Shown here piece by piece: positions 1-8,021 of a stretch of DNA of 21,772 nucleotides. Each line of letters starts with the position of its first letter. Position 1 is the first letter of the stretch. The stretch spans positions 1-21,772 of the forward strand of contig DCUQ01000045.1 in NCBI GenBank assembly GCA_002327865.1, given 5' to 3'. The notes beneath the pieces were generated by a model, which was not told the DNA's origin, made no database searches, and saw only the letters and a list, made by a program, of their open reading frames with translations. A program made the position numbers and the translations under genes. This stretch comes from Syntrophaceae bacterium UBA2210. Lineage in GTDB: Bacteria; Desulfobacterota; Syntrophia; Syntrophales; UBA2210.

Positions 1-50
1 TTCAAACAAATGGGACCACCTCTGAGGTTTTTTGATACATTTCAGAAATC

Positions 51-1139
51 TTACATCTTGAGAGCCGATCTCATGATTCCTTCAATTAGTTCCGTAGCAA
101 AGTCATAGATGTGGTCAGGATCATTCACGCCTTGCCTGCCTGCCAGGCGGCAGTTAAATTCGTTTAAATCAAAACCGACCAGTTTTTTCCCGTCTTTTTT
201 GAACAATGATTCAATGACTGCCATAATTTTTTTGATTTGGGCGGCAGCCAACCCCTCCCAGTGAGTAAAGCGAACAGCCTCTACCGCGTTTCTGGATCCG
301 ATATCCAGATCGATAGAGAGATATATGTAGGGTGTTTTAATCCTCTGTATAATATTTTTTAATTTAAATGGTGTTGTTCGGTAATCCTTCTTTGTTATGA
401 TTTTTACGCCCTCTTTCTTTAAACATGAAAATGCGTTTACATAATCGACGATTCTTCTGTCCTTAATCTGGAAGGCCGTTTTTGAAGGATAGTCGCTTAT
501 TCCGATTAAGTACAGGTTCTCAGGTTCTACAATTTCTTCGGAAAGCAGAGTGCGAAGAAAAGAGCTGGCATTGTAAGAGTCTTTGCGATCGTATAAAAGA
601 GGATCATTTTTATCGTGAACGGAATGTCGATTTGTTTCAATGTCGTAGTGAATTGCGCCAAGAGTAGCCGATATGGGAATCGCGTCCGTATGGCTGTCGA
701 GTACGATCAGCGAAACGTTTTCCGGTCCGTAATACTCGGAGACAGCCTTAAAACACCCCCCGGTCAAGCAATGGTCGACTACAATCATTCCCGGAATATC
801 AGGCAAAATTTTATCTTTAACCAGTTTCTCAACTTTGTCCACATATTCCAGGTATCCACTACCTTCTATAAATTTGATGAACGCGTCAGCATTGACTCTG
901 TCCAAAACAGAAAGTGGCGGTTGGGGACGTAACCACGAAGGAACCTCGATAGAACCAAGGGATTGCCAGTAATTTTCGGGTATCTTCTGAGATACAAGAT
1001 TCATTACTTTGACGAGAGGATCTTCTTCCTGGTCAACACGCCATTTTTGTGCGTGTTTTTCTTCAATCGAAACATGCTGTTCGTCGCAATCGATAGGACA
1101 ACCAAAAAAAAATACTTTCTTGTCGGTAGTATCAAGCAT
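51..1139 (-). CDS. Arginase-fold (ureohydrolase-like) metallohydrolase, UPF0489-like
   Basis: A 362-aa protein that keeps all the metal ligands expected of the arginase/agmatinase fold. These are DH at 122-123 (like the GGDHS histidine), D148-x-H150-x-D152 (the DAHxD motif, here LDSHTDA) and D277-x-D279 (SIDLDI). FDLNEFN at 323-329 resembles the C-terminal DxxExN stretch with the catalytic glutamate. The flanking sequence is unlike true arginases: the glycines before DH are missing and the N-terminus is about 110 residues before the first ligand. It resembles the uncharacterised UPF0489-type branch of the superfamily, so the substrate is unknown. No signal peptide or membrane segment is visible. 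The ATG at 1139 has no clear ribosome site; a TTGACA on the minus strand (1174-1169) may be its -35 box. It is monocistronic here and divergent from the zapB-like gene. A run of nine T's lies in codons 9-12. Confidence 0.8.
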   Translation of the reverse strand: MLDTTDKKVFFFGCPIDCDEQHVSIEEKHAQKWRVDQEEDPLVKVMNLVSQKIPENYWQSLGSIEVPSWLRPQPPLSVLDRVNADAFIKFIEGSGYLEYVDKVEKLVKDKILPDIPGMIVVDHCLTGGCFKAVSEYYGPENVSLIVLDSHTDAIPISATLGAIHYDIETNRHSVHDKNDPLLYDRKDSYNASSFLRTLLSEEIVEPENLYLIGISDYPSKTAFQIKDRRIVDYVNAFSCLKKEGVKIITKKDYRTTPFKLKNIIQRIKTPYIYLSIDLDIGSRNAVEAVRFTHWEGLAAAQIKKIMAVIESLFKKDGKKLVGFDLNEFNCRLAGRQGVNDPDHIYDFATELIEGIMRSALKM

Positions 1140-1306
1140 GCGATAAAATGTTCATAAGAATGACTAATTGTCAAGAAAAATACCCTCCCTCCCGATTTCC
1201 TCAGGTGAAGATAAATGCGCTTTTCACGCGATTGCCTACAAATTTTTTGTACGGTGATGCCGTAACGCAAAAGCTCCTTTTTTTGTTTGGGTTGCAATTT
1301 TCAGGG

Positions 1307-1327
1307 TATTATCTTTATGAGATAATA
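1307..1327. repeat. 8-bp AT-rich inverted repeat upstream of the zap promoter
   Basis: TATTATCT (1307-1314) and AGATAATA (1320-1327) are perfect reverse complements around a 5-nt centre. The repeat ends 16 bp before the -35 box of the zapB-zapA promoter and lies in the divergent region with the arginase-fold gene. It could be an operator or a weak hairpin; no regulator is known from the sequence. Confidence 0.35.
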
Positions 1328-1343
1328 CTTTAGAAATAGCACC

Positions 1344-1372
1344 TTGACTTTTGACAGACGAGTTGACATAAT
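1344..1372 (+). promoter_or_regulatory. Sigma70-type promoter for zapB-zapA
   Basis: TTGACT (1344-1349), a 17-bp spacer and CATAAT (1367-1372) match the -35/-10 consensus closely. Transcription would start near 1379-1381. The upstream TTG at 1372 overlaps the -10 box, so it would not be transcribed as a start codon; this supports starting the downstream gene at GTG 1417. Confidence 0.6.
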
Positions 1373-1416
1373 TGGGCAAAGACAGCGTTCCTGCCGGGAA
1401 GGGGTTAAAAGCAGAC

Positions 1417-1644
1417 GTGGAATTGGAAAGATTCGGGGAACTTGAGCAAAGGATAAAGAAAATTCTGGAAGAGTATTCCATCTTAAAGAACCGGAACCGT
1501 GAGCTGGAAAAATTGCTGGAAGGAAAGAGCGCGGAGTTGGAAGAAGCTAAGAACAGAGTAAGAATCCTGAATGAGGAAAAAGATACTGTGAAAGCACGGG
1601 TGGATATTCTTCTTGATATGCTGCACGATATAGAAGTACCATAA
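1417..1644 (+). CDS. zapB: ZapB-like cell-division coiled-coil protein
   Basis: A small (75 aa) acidic, heptad-patterned protein predicted to be almost entirely coiled coil: ELERFGELEQRIKK at the start, then leucine/isoleucine repeats, ending in a KARVDILLDML segment. This is the usual look of deltaproteobacterial ZapB-like proteins, which in E. coli bridge ZapA at the FtsZ ring. The start chosen is GTG 1417, about 12 nt after a purine-rich GGGAAGGGG (1396-1404). A longer reading from TTG 1372 (90 aa) would begin inside the promoter -10 box. It sits 7 nt before zapA, so the two are surely co-transcribed. Coiled coils of this size diverge fast, so the name rests on structure plus position. Confidence 0.7.
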   Translation: MELERFGELEQRIKKILEEYSILKNRNRELEKLLEGKSAELEEAKNRVRILNEEKDTVKARVDILLDMLHDIEVP

Positions 1645-1651
1645 GTAGAAA

Positions 1652-1978
1652 ATGGAGAAACAGCATTTGAAGAAGCGTTTCGACATAAAGGTTATAGGAC
1701 ATGATTTTTCAGTTCTGAGTGATAAAGGGGATGAACATGTAAGTAAGATTGTTCAGCATGTAAACGAGAGGGCAAGGGAAATAGGAGATGCCTCAAAAGA
1801 TGTAACGATTTCAGATATTGCCATATTGGTTGCTTTGAATATTACGGAAGAATTGTTTCGAGTACGAGGAGAAAAGGAAGACCTGCTTAGCAGGTTCGAA
1901 GGTGAGATCGAAGAATTAATCAGTTATATAGACGAAAAAAGCAAATCAACCCCCTGCGATGTGCGTGACAGCCTTTAG
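1652..1978 (+). CDS. zapA: Cell division protein ZapA
   Basis: A 108-aa protein with the ZapA plan: an N-terminal beta-rich head (FDIKVIGHDFSVLSD), a middle segment of the DEHVSKIVQHVNERAREI type, ISDIAILVALNITEELF, and a C-terminal acidic coiled coil. ZapA binds FtsZ filaments in the cytoplasm and promotes their bundling at the division site. The ATG at 1652 follows the zapB-like stop by 7 nt and lacks a strong ribosome site of its own, suggesting translational coupling. The probable 6S RNA gene directly follows, as in gammaproteobacteria, where ssrS lies next to zapA (ygfE). Confidence 0.88.
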   Translation: MEKQHLKKRFDIKVIGHDFSVLSDKGDEHVSKIVQHVNERAREIGDASKDVTISDIAILVALNITEELFRVRGEKEDLLSRFEGEIEELISYIDEKSKSTPCDVRDSL

Positions 1979-1984
1979 TTTTTT

Positions 1985-2165
1985 TGAACCAACACCTTAT
2001 GATCGTGGGGCCCTTCCTTGTTAGTGGTGTGCATGGCCACCGTCTCTCCGCGAGGATAGCGGTGGAAAGCCTGAAACGACAACAGGGCGCCAATTCTTTT
2101 GTAAGGTTCAAAGAAGATGGTTGTTACGGCATAGGCGGGGGAGAAATATGGCAAGATCAGTTTCA
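1985..2165 (+). ncRNA. ssrS: Probable 6S RNA
   Basis: About 180 nt with no credible ORF, directly after zapA, the usual place of ssrS. It can fold as a long rod. A terminal helix forms from TGATC (2000-2004) with GATCA (2155-2159), continued by 2010-2017 with 2139-2152. Opposed unpaired stretches (about 2018-2034 and 2121-2134) would form the central bubble. The apical part holds hairpins CCACCG/CGGTGG (2037-2042/2060-2065), CCTG/CAGG (2070-2073/2082-2085) and TTCTTT/AAAGAA (2094-2099/2110-2115). Short blocks recall E. coli 6S RNA: an AAGCCT..AAAC..CGAC stretch, then GGTTCAA, then GGTT..TTAC.GC. 6S RNA mimics an open promoter and sequesters sigma70 RNA polymerase. The ends are estimates; T-rich sequence follows at 2161-2172. 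No covariance search was possible. Confidence 0.6.
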
Positions 2166-2281
2166 TTTTTTCTGAGGGAGCGATATTGAGTCCTGTCTCC
2201 GGGTGATTGTGTTTCGGGCACAACATATCTTTATTCCTTTACCTTTCCATTTTTAATACAGATCAAAGATTTCTATTCTTG

Positions 2282-2302
2282 CGCGATAATCGCGGGAGGA
2301 GG
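2282..2302 (+). promoter_or_regulatory. Palindrome abutting a strong ribosome site before rny
   Basis: CGCGAT-A-ATCGCG (2282-2294) is a perfect 13-bp palindrome that runs into GGGAGGAGG (2294-2302), a near-ideal Shine-Dalgarno 9 nt before the TTG start of rny at 2312. In RNA the stem would have a one-base loop, so it fits a DNA operator better than a hairpin, or it may be chance. The ribosome site fixes the TTG start. Confidence 0.45.
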
Positions 2303-2311
2303 TAAGCCATT

Positions 2312-3877
2312 TTGTTAAGTATCAGCTTTATAATACTTGTAATATTGGGGTCCGTGGCAGTAGGTGGTATATTGGGATACCTTGTAAGAAAGAGTATTTC
2401 CACCAAGATGCTGGAATCCTCAGAAAGCCTGTCGTTGCGAATTACAAGCGAGGCCAAGAAGGAAGCGGAGAGCATCAAGAAAGAAGCTATTCTCCAGGCC
2501 AAGGATAATCTTCTAAAGGCAAAGAATGAATTTGAAAGAGAAACCAGAGAAAAAAGGATAGAATTTGATAAAATAGAAAACAGACTCTATCAGAAAGAAG
2601 AAAGTCTGGATAGAAAGCTTGACCTGTTAATCCAGAGAGAGACCGATCTGGAGAAAAAAGAAAACGCGGTCGCGGGCAGGGAAGCGCTTATGGATGAAAA
2701 ACATCGCATTTTAGACAAGGCTTTAGAAGAGGAAAAGAAAAAACTGGAAAATATTGCGGGCATTTCATCAAAAGAAGCGAAAGAATATCTGGTGCAGTTA
2801 ATGGTAGATGACGCCCGGCACGAGGCGGGTGGTCTGATAAGGAGAATAGAGGAGGAAACAAAACGTGAATCTGAGAAGAAGGCCAACGAGATATTGGCTT
2901 ATGCGGTTCAACGATATGCTTCCGACTTTGTAGCGGAGAAAACCGTGTCGGTCGTACCTTTACCGTCGGATGAAATGAAGGGAAGGATCATCGGCAGGGA
3001 AGGGAGAAATATACGGGCTATAGAAGCCGCTACCGGAACAGATTTGATTATAGATGATACGCCTGAAGCCGTGGTTGTCTCGAGTTTCGATCCCGTACGG
3101 CGGGAAATTGCAAAAAGATCTCTGGAAACGCTGATAAGCGACGGAAGAATTCATCCCGGGCGCATAGAGGAGATAGTCAGGAAAGTCAGAAACGACGTTG
3201 AAAAGATGATCCGTGAAACAGGTGAAAGCGTATCATTCGATGCGGGTGTTCATGATCTTCATCCCGATCTGCTGAATCTTCTGGGAAGGTTGAGGTTCAG
3301 AACAAGCTTTTCGCAGAATGTTCTGGAACATTCCATTGAAGTTTCTCATCTTGCGGGTATGATGGCCGCTGAGCTTAAGGTTAACGTAAAGGACGCAAAA
3401 AGGGCGGGATTGCTGCACGATATTGGAAAAGCTGTTGATCACGAAATCGAGGGACCTCACGCCGCCATCGGGGCTGAATATGCCCGGAAATTCGGAGAGT
3501 CCGAGAGGATTGTCCAGGCCATAGCACGTCATCATGACGACGGACGGAATAACACTGTACTGGATGTACTCATACAAACAGCGGACACACTTTCCGCCGC
3601 CAGACCCGGGGCGCGCAGAGAAATGCTGGAAACATACGTAAAGCGGCTGACCGAACTTGAGGGGATTGCAACCTCTTTTAACGGAGTAGACAAGTGTTAT
3701 GCCATACAGGCCGGAAGAGAGATTCGCATCCTTGTGGAAAACGAGAAGGTTTCCGACAACGATGCCGCGATGCTCTGCAGGGATGTTGCGAAGAAAATCG
3801 AATCTGAGCTTACCTACCCGGGCCAGATAAAGGTTACCGTCATAAGAGAAACACGTGTATCCGATTTTGCAAAATAA
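2312..3877 (+). CDS. rny: Ribonuclease Y
   Basis: A 521-aa membrane-anchored endoribonuclease that initiates mRNA decay. Domains in order: one N-terminal transmembrane helix (about 3-25); a long charged coiled coil (about 30-195); a KH RNA-binding domain with the GxxG loop GREG at 228-231; and an HD phosphohydrolase domain with LEHS (H340), LLHDIGK (H369-D370) and a downstream TADTLSA stretch (D425). The C-terminal RnaseY extension ends at 521. The length is the family norm and no key residue is missing. The start is TTG, set by the GGGAGGAGG ribosome site. It is followed by the ymdB homologue after 16 nt; rny and ymdB are neighbours in many bacteria, including Bacillus. Confidence 0.96.
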   Translation: MLSISFIILVILGSVAVGGILGYLVRKSISTKMLESSESLSLRITSEAKKEAESIKKEAILQAKDNLLKAKNEFERETREKRIEFDKIENRLYQKEESLDRKLDLLIQRETDLEKKENAVAGREALMDEKHRILDKALEEEKKKLENIAGISSKEAKEYLVQLMVDDARHEAGGLIRRIEEETKRESEKKANEILAYAVQRYASDFVAEKTVSVVPLPSDEMKGRIIGREGRNIRAIEAATGTDLIIDDTPEAVVVSSFDPVRREIAKRSLETLISDGRIHPGRIEEIVRKVRNDVEKMIRETGESVSFDAGVHDLHPDLLNLLGRLRFRTSFSQNVLEHSIEVSHLAGMMAAELKVNVKDAKRAGLLHDIGKAVDHEIEGPHAAIGAEYARKFGESERIVQAIARHHDDGRNNTVLDVLIQTADTLSAARPGARREMLETYVKRLTELEGIATSFNGVDKCYAIQAGREIRILVENEKVSDNDAAMLCRDVAKKIESELTYPGQIKVTVIRETRVSDFAK

Positions 3878-3893
3878 AGAAAAGAGTTGAAAA

Positions 3894-4685
3894 GTGAGAG
3901 TACTCTTTATAGGAGATATCGTCGGAAAACCGGGTAGAAAAGCCGTAAGAGCTCTCCTTCCCGGCATTGTGGGACGGTATGCAGTAGATATTGTTATCGC
4001 TAATTGTGAGAATGCGGCCGGAGGCTTCGGAATAACCAGGAAGGTAGTGGATGAACTCTACGGTAACGAAATAGATATCCTGACTTCCGGAAATCATATA
4101 TGGGATAAGAAAGAGGTTATTGATTTCATTGACGATTACAATACCCTTTTGCGGCCTTCCAATTATCCGGAAGGGACTATGGGAAAAGGAAGCGTGGCGA
4201 TCAACACCAGACTGGGGATATCTCTGGGAGTGTTGAATCTCGAGGGACGAATCTTTATGAAACCCCTTGATTGTCCTTTCCGTGTTGCCGAAAGGGAGAT
4301 AGAAAGGCTGAAGCATGAAACGGATATAATAATTGTTGATATGCATGCCGAGGCAACGTCTGAAAAGGAGGCTCTGGGCTGGTTCCTGGATGGAAAAGTC
4401 AGCGCTGTTCTTGGGACACATACGCATGTACAGACTGCGGATGAGCGGGTGTTGTCACATGGAACCGCGTACATAACGGACGTGGGTATGACGGGGGCAT
4501 TTGATTCCGTCCTTGGAATAAAGAAAGAAATAGCACTTGAAAGGTTTTTAAGGATGCTTCCCAACAAGTTCGATGTTGCAAAAGGGGATATCCGGCTCCA
4601 AGGGGTTTTGATAGACATTGATAACAAGACAGGCAGGTCTGTTTCAATTGAGAGACTTAGTATCAGTATGGAAGGTCGAGAATGA
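3894..4685 (+). CDS. ymdB: YmdB-family metallophosphoesterase
   Basis: A 263-aa member of the TIGR00282/YmdB calcineurin-like family, which in Bacillus has cyclic-nucleotide phosphodiesterase activity and affects biofilm and RNase-linked regulation. The di-metal ligands are all visible: D8 (FIGDIVGKPG), E39-N40 (CEN), N67-H68 (SGNHIWD), H151 (DMHAE), and H176 and H178 (GTHTHVQTAD). The protein is soluble, with no signal peptide. The start is GTG 3894, 16 nt after rny, with only a weak AG-rich site, so coupling to rny is likely. Its stop codon overlaps the tyrS start (ATGA at 4682-4685). The physiological substrate in this organism cannot be read from the sequence. Confidence 0.93.
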   Translation: MRVLFIGDIVGKPGRKAVRALLPGIVGRYAVDIVIANCENAAGGFGITRKVVDELYGNEIDILTSGNHIWDKKEVIDFIDDYNTLLRPSNYPEGTMGKGSVAINTRLGISLGVLNLEGRIFMKPLDCPFRVAEREIERLKHETDIIIVDMHAEATSEKEALGWFLDGKVSAVLGTHTHVQTADERVLSHGTAYITDVGMTGAFDSVLGIKKEIALERFLRMLPNKFDVAKGDIRLQGVLIDIDNKTGRSVSIERLSISMEGRE

Positions 4686-5971
4686 TGGGCGTGAAAAGCG
4701 CGTATGACGTACTTTATGAAAGAGGTTTTATTGAGCAGGTAACTGATGAGGAGTCTATAAAGGATCTTCTGGAAAAAGAGACTGTCACCTGTTACATCGG
4801 ATTTGATCCCACCGCAGCGAGTCTTCATATCGGGAGCCTTGTTCCGATAATGTCTCTCGTTCATATGCAACGATGCGGGCATAAACCTATCGCACTTGTC
4901 GGCGGAGGTACCGCTCTTATCGGCGATCCGAGCGGCAAAACCGAGATGCGCCGCATAATGACGCGTGACGAGATAAATCTGAATGCGAGCGCTATAAAGC
5001 AACAGCTTTCACAATACCTCGATTTTGAAGATGGCAAAGCGATTCTCTTGAACAATGCGGACTGGCTGTCCGACCTGAACTATCTGGAGTTTTTGAGAGA
5101 TATAGGATGCTGTTTCAGTGTTAACAGGATGCTTGCCGCGGAGAGCTGCAAGATGCGCTTGGAAAAGGGGCTTAATTTTATCGAATTCAATTATATGCTT
5201 CTGCAATCCTATGACTTTTATTATCTCTGCAGGCATTACGGGTGCATTCTCCAGATGGGCGGTAATGACCAGTGGGGTAATATTGTAGCGGGAATAGATC
5301 TGACGAGGAGACTCGAAGAGAAAAAAACCTATGGGATGACATTCCCTTTGCTGACCACAGCTCAGGGACACAAGATGGGTAAGACCGAGAAAGGTACTGT
5401 CTGGCTGGATGCCGGACTTACCTCACCTTACGATTATTTCCAGTACTGGATAAATACGGAAGATCCGGATGTCTTGAAATTTCTTGCTCTTTTTACGCTC
5501 TTACCGATGGAAGAGGTAAAAGAGGCGGAAAAGCTGAAAGATTCCGGGCTGAATATGGCAAAAACCGTTCTGGCCTTTGAGGCTACGGTAATTACACACG
5601 GACAGGAAGCGGCGGTTGCCGCCTGGGGTGCTGCGGTGAATACATTCGGGTTAAAACCGGTGCCTTTCGACTTGTTCCCTTCAAGCTCTATACCAAGGAG
5701 CAATACTGTTATAGATATATCGGGGATTCCGACAGTGGAAAGGAACAGAGAAGAATTTGCAGCAGGTCTTCCGGCCTTTGAGCTTTTTCATTCTGTTGAT
5801 TTATGTGCTACCAGAAGCGAAGCGCGAAGATTGATTCAACAGGGTGGCGCATATGTCAACGACCGTCAGGTAGGTGCATTTGACGAGAAAATAGGTCTGG
5901 CTGATATCGAAAACGGTGAAATACGCCTGAGAAAAGGGAAGAAACAGCATATTACAGTCCATGTGTCATAA
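4682..5971 (+). CDS. tyrS: Tyrosyl-tRNA synthetase
   Basis: A 429-aa class I aminoacyl-tRNA synthetase charging tRNA-Tyr. The HIGH signature appears as HIGS at 49-52 within DPTAASLHIGSL. The tyrosine pocket has GGNDQWGN at 193-200. The KMSKS loop appears as KMGKT at 231-235, in the form GHKMGKTEKGTV. The C-terminal RNA-binding S4 domain (about 365-425) begins with SEARRLIQQGG. The length matches the bacterial TyrS type with a C-terminal S4 domain. The ATG at 4682 overlaps the ymdB stop by 4 nt, with GGAAGG just upstream; a second ATG lies one codon further. It is the last gene of the zapB-to-tyrS run and converges with the CLC gene, with no obvious strong terminator in the 63-bp gap. Confidence 0.96.
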   Translation: MMGVKSAYDVLYERGFIEQVTDEESIKDLLEKETVTCYIGFDPTAASLHIGSLVPIMSLVHMQRCGHKPIALVGGGTALIGDPSGKTEMRRIMTRDEINLNASAIKQQLSQYLDFEDGKAILLNNADWLSDLNYLEFLRDIGCCFSVNRMLAAESCKMRLEKGLNFIEFNYMLLQSYDFYYLCRHYGCILQMGGNDQWGNIVAGIDLTRRLEEKKTYGMTFPLLTTAQGHKMGKTEKGTVWLDAGLTSPYDYFQYWINTEDPDVLKFLALFTLLPMEEVKEAEKLKDSGLNMAKTVLAFEATVITHGQEAAVAAWGAAVNTFGLKPVPFDLFPSSSIPRSNTVIDISGIPTVERNREEFAAGLPAFELFHSVDLCATRSEARRLIQQGGAYVNDRQVGAFDEKIGLADIENGEIRLRKGKKQHITVHVS

Positions 5972-6034
5972 CGGACTTGCAATAAACACTTCTTCGAAAT
6001 TTTCCCCGTTGACGTACAGTTTTATTCGGTATCA

Positions 6035-7825
6035 TTATGATTTTTGTTTCTTGTTTTTCGTGTGGGGAGAGATTCCTTCTGCCAGCGATCTGTTTATAAG
6101 CGCCTTGTTATAAGCTGAGAATATATCTCTTCGTGAGAGTATGCCGATAATCTTTCGGGGGTTGTTTTTGTCAACGACCGGAAGCTGTTCTATGTTTTTC
6201 AGACCTATTTTCTTCAGGGCTTCATCCAGGCTTTCATTTTCTGTTATGGTTATTACACCGGGTACGAAGATATCTTTCACTACAACGAGATCTCCAAGAC
6301 TTTCCTCGAAAACCACTTCCTTGAAATCCTGAAAGGTCACGATGCCGCTCAGCAGGCCATCATTGTCAACGACGGGGAAACTCGAGTGCTTGCTGGAAAA
6401 GGTATGCTTGAGCAGTTCATTGAGGTGCATATTTTCATACACCGTTGTCACCTCCTTTGTCATGGCATCCTTGACAAGAAGGGATTTCATGATATTGACT
6501 TCTTTCCCCTCCCTGATATCGGTTCCCCTGCGTATCAGTTTTAATGTGTAGATGGATTCTCGTTTAATTTGTGATGCGGTAACGGAACTCAGAATGCAGG
6601 CGAGCATGAGTGGAAGTATAATTTTGTAATCACCTGTCATCTCGAACAGGATGAGTATGGCTGTAATGGGACCATGAGTGGCGCCGGCCACCACCGCTCC
6701 CATGCCGACCAGGCTGTATGCCCCGTAACTTGCCGTGATCCCGGGAAATGCGTAGTGAACCACGTACCCGAACGCTCCGCCCACCATGGCACCGATAAAG
6801 AGAGACGGTGCGAAAACACCCCCCGAACCTCCGGAGCCTATGGTAAAAGAGGTCGCCAGTATCTTGATAAAGATGAGGGCAAACAGCATGTACCAGGAAA
6901 GCTTTTCCAGCAGGGCAAGCCCGATCGCTTCGTACCCTACGCCATAGACATGCGGGAAGAATATGCCGATGATTCCTATCAGCAGACCTCCTATCGCCGC
7001 TTTGGTATAGTCGGGAATCTTTATGCCATCGAATATATCTTCGATCTTATATAGCGATGAAGTGAAGATGACGCTGATCACGCCGGCAATGATCCCCAGT
7101 ATTACATAAAAAGGGATTTCCATTATGCTTGCCAGCGTGTAATGGGGAACGATAAAAGCGGGATAATCTCCTAGGTATACCCTGGATATGACGGTTGCCA
7201 TTACGGATGAGACTACGATAGGACTGAACGTGGCAATGCCGAATTCACCAAGAATGACTTCCATCGCGAACATGACACCGGCTATGGGAGCATTGAACGT
7301 CGCCGCTATTCCCGCAGCCGCGCCGCATCCCACCAGCGTTCTCATCCTGTCAGCCGAGACCTTCATGATCTGCCCGAATGATGATCCTATGGCGGATCCT
7401 ATCTGAACGATAGGCCCCTCTCTTCCCACCGAACCGCCTGTCCCGATACTTATGGCGGAGGCAAGCGATTTTATCAGGACAACACGTTTTCGTATAATTC
7501 CTCCTTTGAGCGCTACCGCTTCCATTACTTCGGGGACTCCGTGCCCTTTTGCTTCCCGTGCAAAGAAATATATGATGAGGCCGGTTACGGCTCCCCCTAT
7601 GATGGGAGGGATAAACCTTGCGTAGCAGGGCATTGCCATTAAATGATAAAGAAAGTTTTCCGTCCCGTCTCTGAAGGAAGCCTTCTGGACAAACCAGATC
7701 ATCCATCTGAACAGAACCGCGCCGTACCCTCCAAGTATTCCGACGATAATGGCCATAAATATCATAACGGCGTGTTCGTTGGCACTCAGATGAGATAAGG
7801 ATATCTTTTCAAATTTAATTTTCAT
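6035..7825 (-). CDS. CLC-family chloride channel/transporter with two CBS domains
   Basis: An integral membrane protein (596 aa) with the CLC fold followed by paired CBS domains (about 450-580), which in relatives bind adenine nucleotides and regulate the pore. CLC motifs: GHGVP at 94-98 (GSGIP in E. coli ClcA), GREGP at 134-138 carrying the external gating glutamate E136, GVFAP at 336-340, and SIYTL near 426 matching the pore tyrosine. The residue aligned to the internal proton glutamate E203 of E. coli ClcA is V190 (MEVI instead of IEEM), as in channel-type CLCs. The start chosen is ATG 7825, with AGGA just upstream. The in-frame ATG at 7882 lacks a ribosome site and lies only a few bases after the predicted transcription start. 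Divergent from engB. Confidence 0.92.
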   Translation of the reverse strand: MKIKFEKISLSHLSANEHAVMIFMAIIVGILGGYGAVLFRWMIWFVQKASFRDGTENFLYHLMAMPCYARFIPPIIGGAVTGLIIYFFAREAKGHGVPEVMEAVALKGGIIRKRVVLIKSLASAISIGTGGSVGREGPIVQIGSAIGSSFGQIMKVSADRMRTLVGCGAAAGIAATFNAPIAGVMFAMEVILGEFGIATFSPIVVSSVMATVISRVYLGDYPAFIVPHYTLASIMEIPFYVILGIIAGVISVIFTSSLYKIEDIFDGIKIPDYTKAAIGGLLIGIIGIFFPHVYGVGYEAIGLALLEKLSWYMLFALIFIKILATSFTIGSGGSGGVFAPSLFIGAMVGGAFGYVVHYAFPGITASYGAYSLVGMGAVVAGATHGPITAILILFEMTGDYKIILPLMLACILSSVTASQIKRESIYTLKLIRRGTDIREGKEVNIMKSLLVKDAMTKEVTTVYENMHLNELLKHTFSSKHSSFPVVDNDGLLSGIVTFQDFKEVVFEESLGDLVVVKDIFVPGVITITENESLDEALKKIGLKNIEQLPVVDKNNPRKIIGILSRRDIFSAYNKALINRSLAEGISPHTKNKKQKS

Positions 7826-7896
7826 GCGTTCCTGTCGCCATATGTTAACGTGTAACAACCGGATATATATCAGATTGAACATATTGAAGTGACTGC

Positions 7897-7925
7897 GTAA
7901 TATCTCTTATGGTATTTCTTTGCAA
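7897..7925 (-). promoter_or_regulatory. Promoter for the CLC gene
   Basis: On the minus strand, TTGCAA (7925-7920), a 17-bp spacer and TATTAC (7902-7897) form a plausible sigma70 promoter. Transcription would start near 7890, giving a leader of about 65 nt to the ATG at 7825. Confidence 0.5.
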
Positions 7926-7968
7926 GCAGAATGTGCAATGAAATATCTGATTCCGAATGCGGGTCGCT

Positions 7969-7998
7969 TTGCACTTTAACCTTAAGTTGTGATATTAT
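7969..7998 (+). promoter_or_regulatory. Promoter for engB
   Basis: TTGCAC (7969-7974), an 18-bp spacer and TATTAT (7993-7998). Initiation would be near 8005, just before the GAGGAG ribosome site at 8011-8016, which rules out the in-frame GTG at 7989 as the start. Confidence 0.45.
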
Positions 7999-8021
7999 GC
8001 CGCCGCAATAGAGGAGTGCCC

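Noticed and set aside
1..50. ACCTC-T-GAGGT followed by six T's as a terminator near the left edge
   Set aside because: The palindrome leaves no room for a normal loop; only about three pairs could form. The upstream gene is outside the window, so it cannot be judged.
1183..1193. CCCTCCCTCCC, GGGAGGGAGGG on the minus strand, as a G-quadruplex or ribosome site
   Set aside because: There are only three G-runs on that strand, and no start codon lies at a proper distance for a credible gene.
1975..2226. Minus-strand 83-codon frame across the zapA-rny gap
   Set aside because: It overlaps the foldable 6S-like RNA, resembles no recognised family, and has no ribosome site. It is best explained as a chance frame in RNA-coding DNA.
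7350..7706. 118-codon frame on the minus strand inside the CLC gene, and similar long antisense frames in hdrA and rny
   Set aside because: They are low-complexity shadows of strongly conserved coding sequence in another frame, without family motifs.
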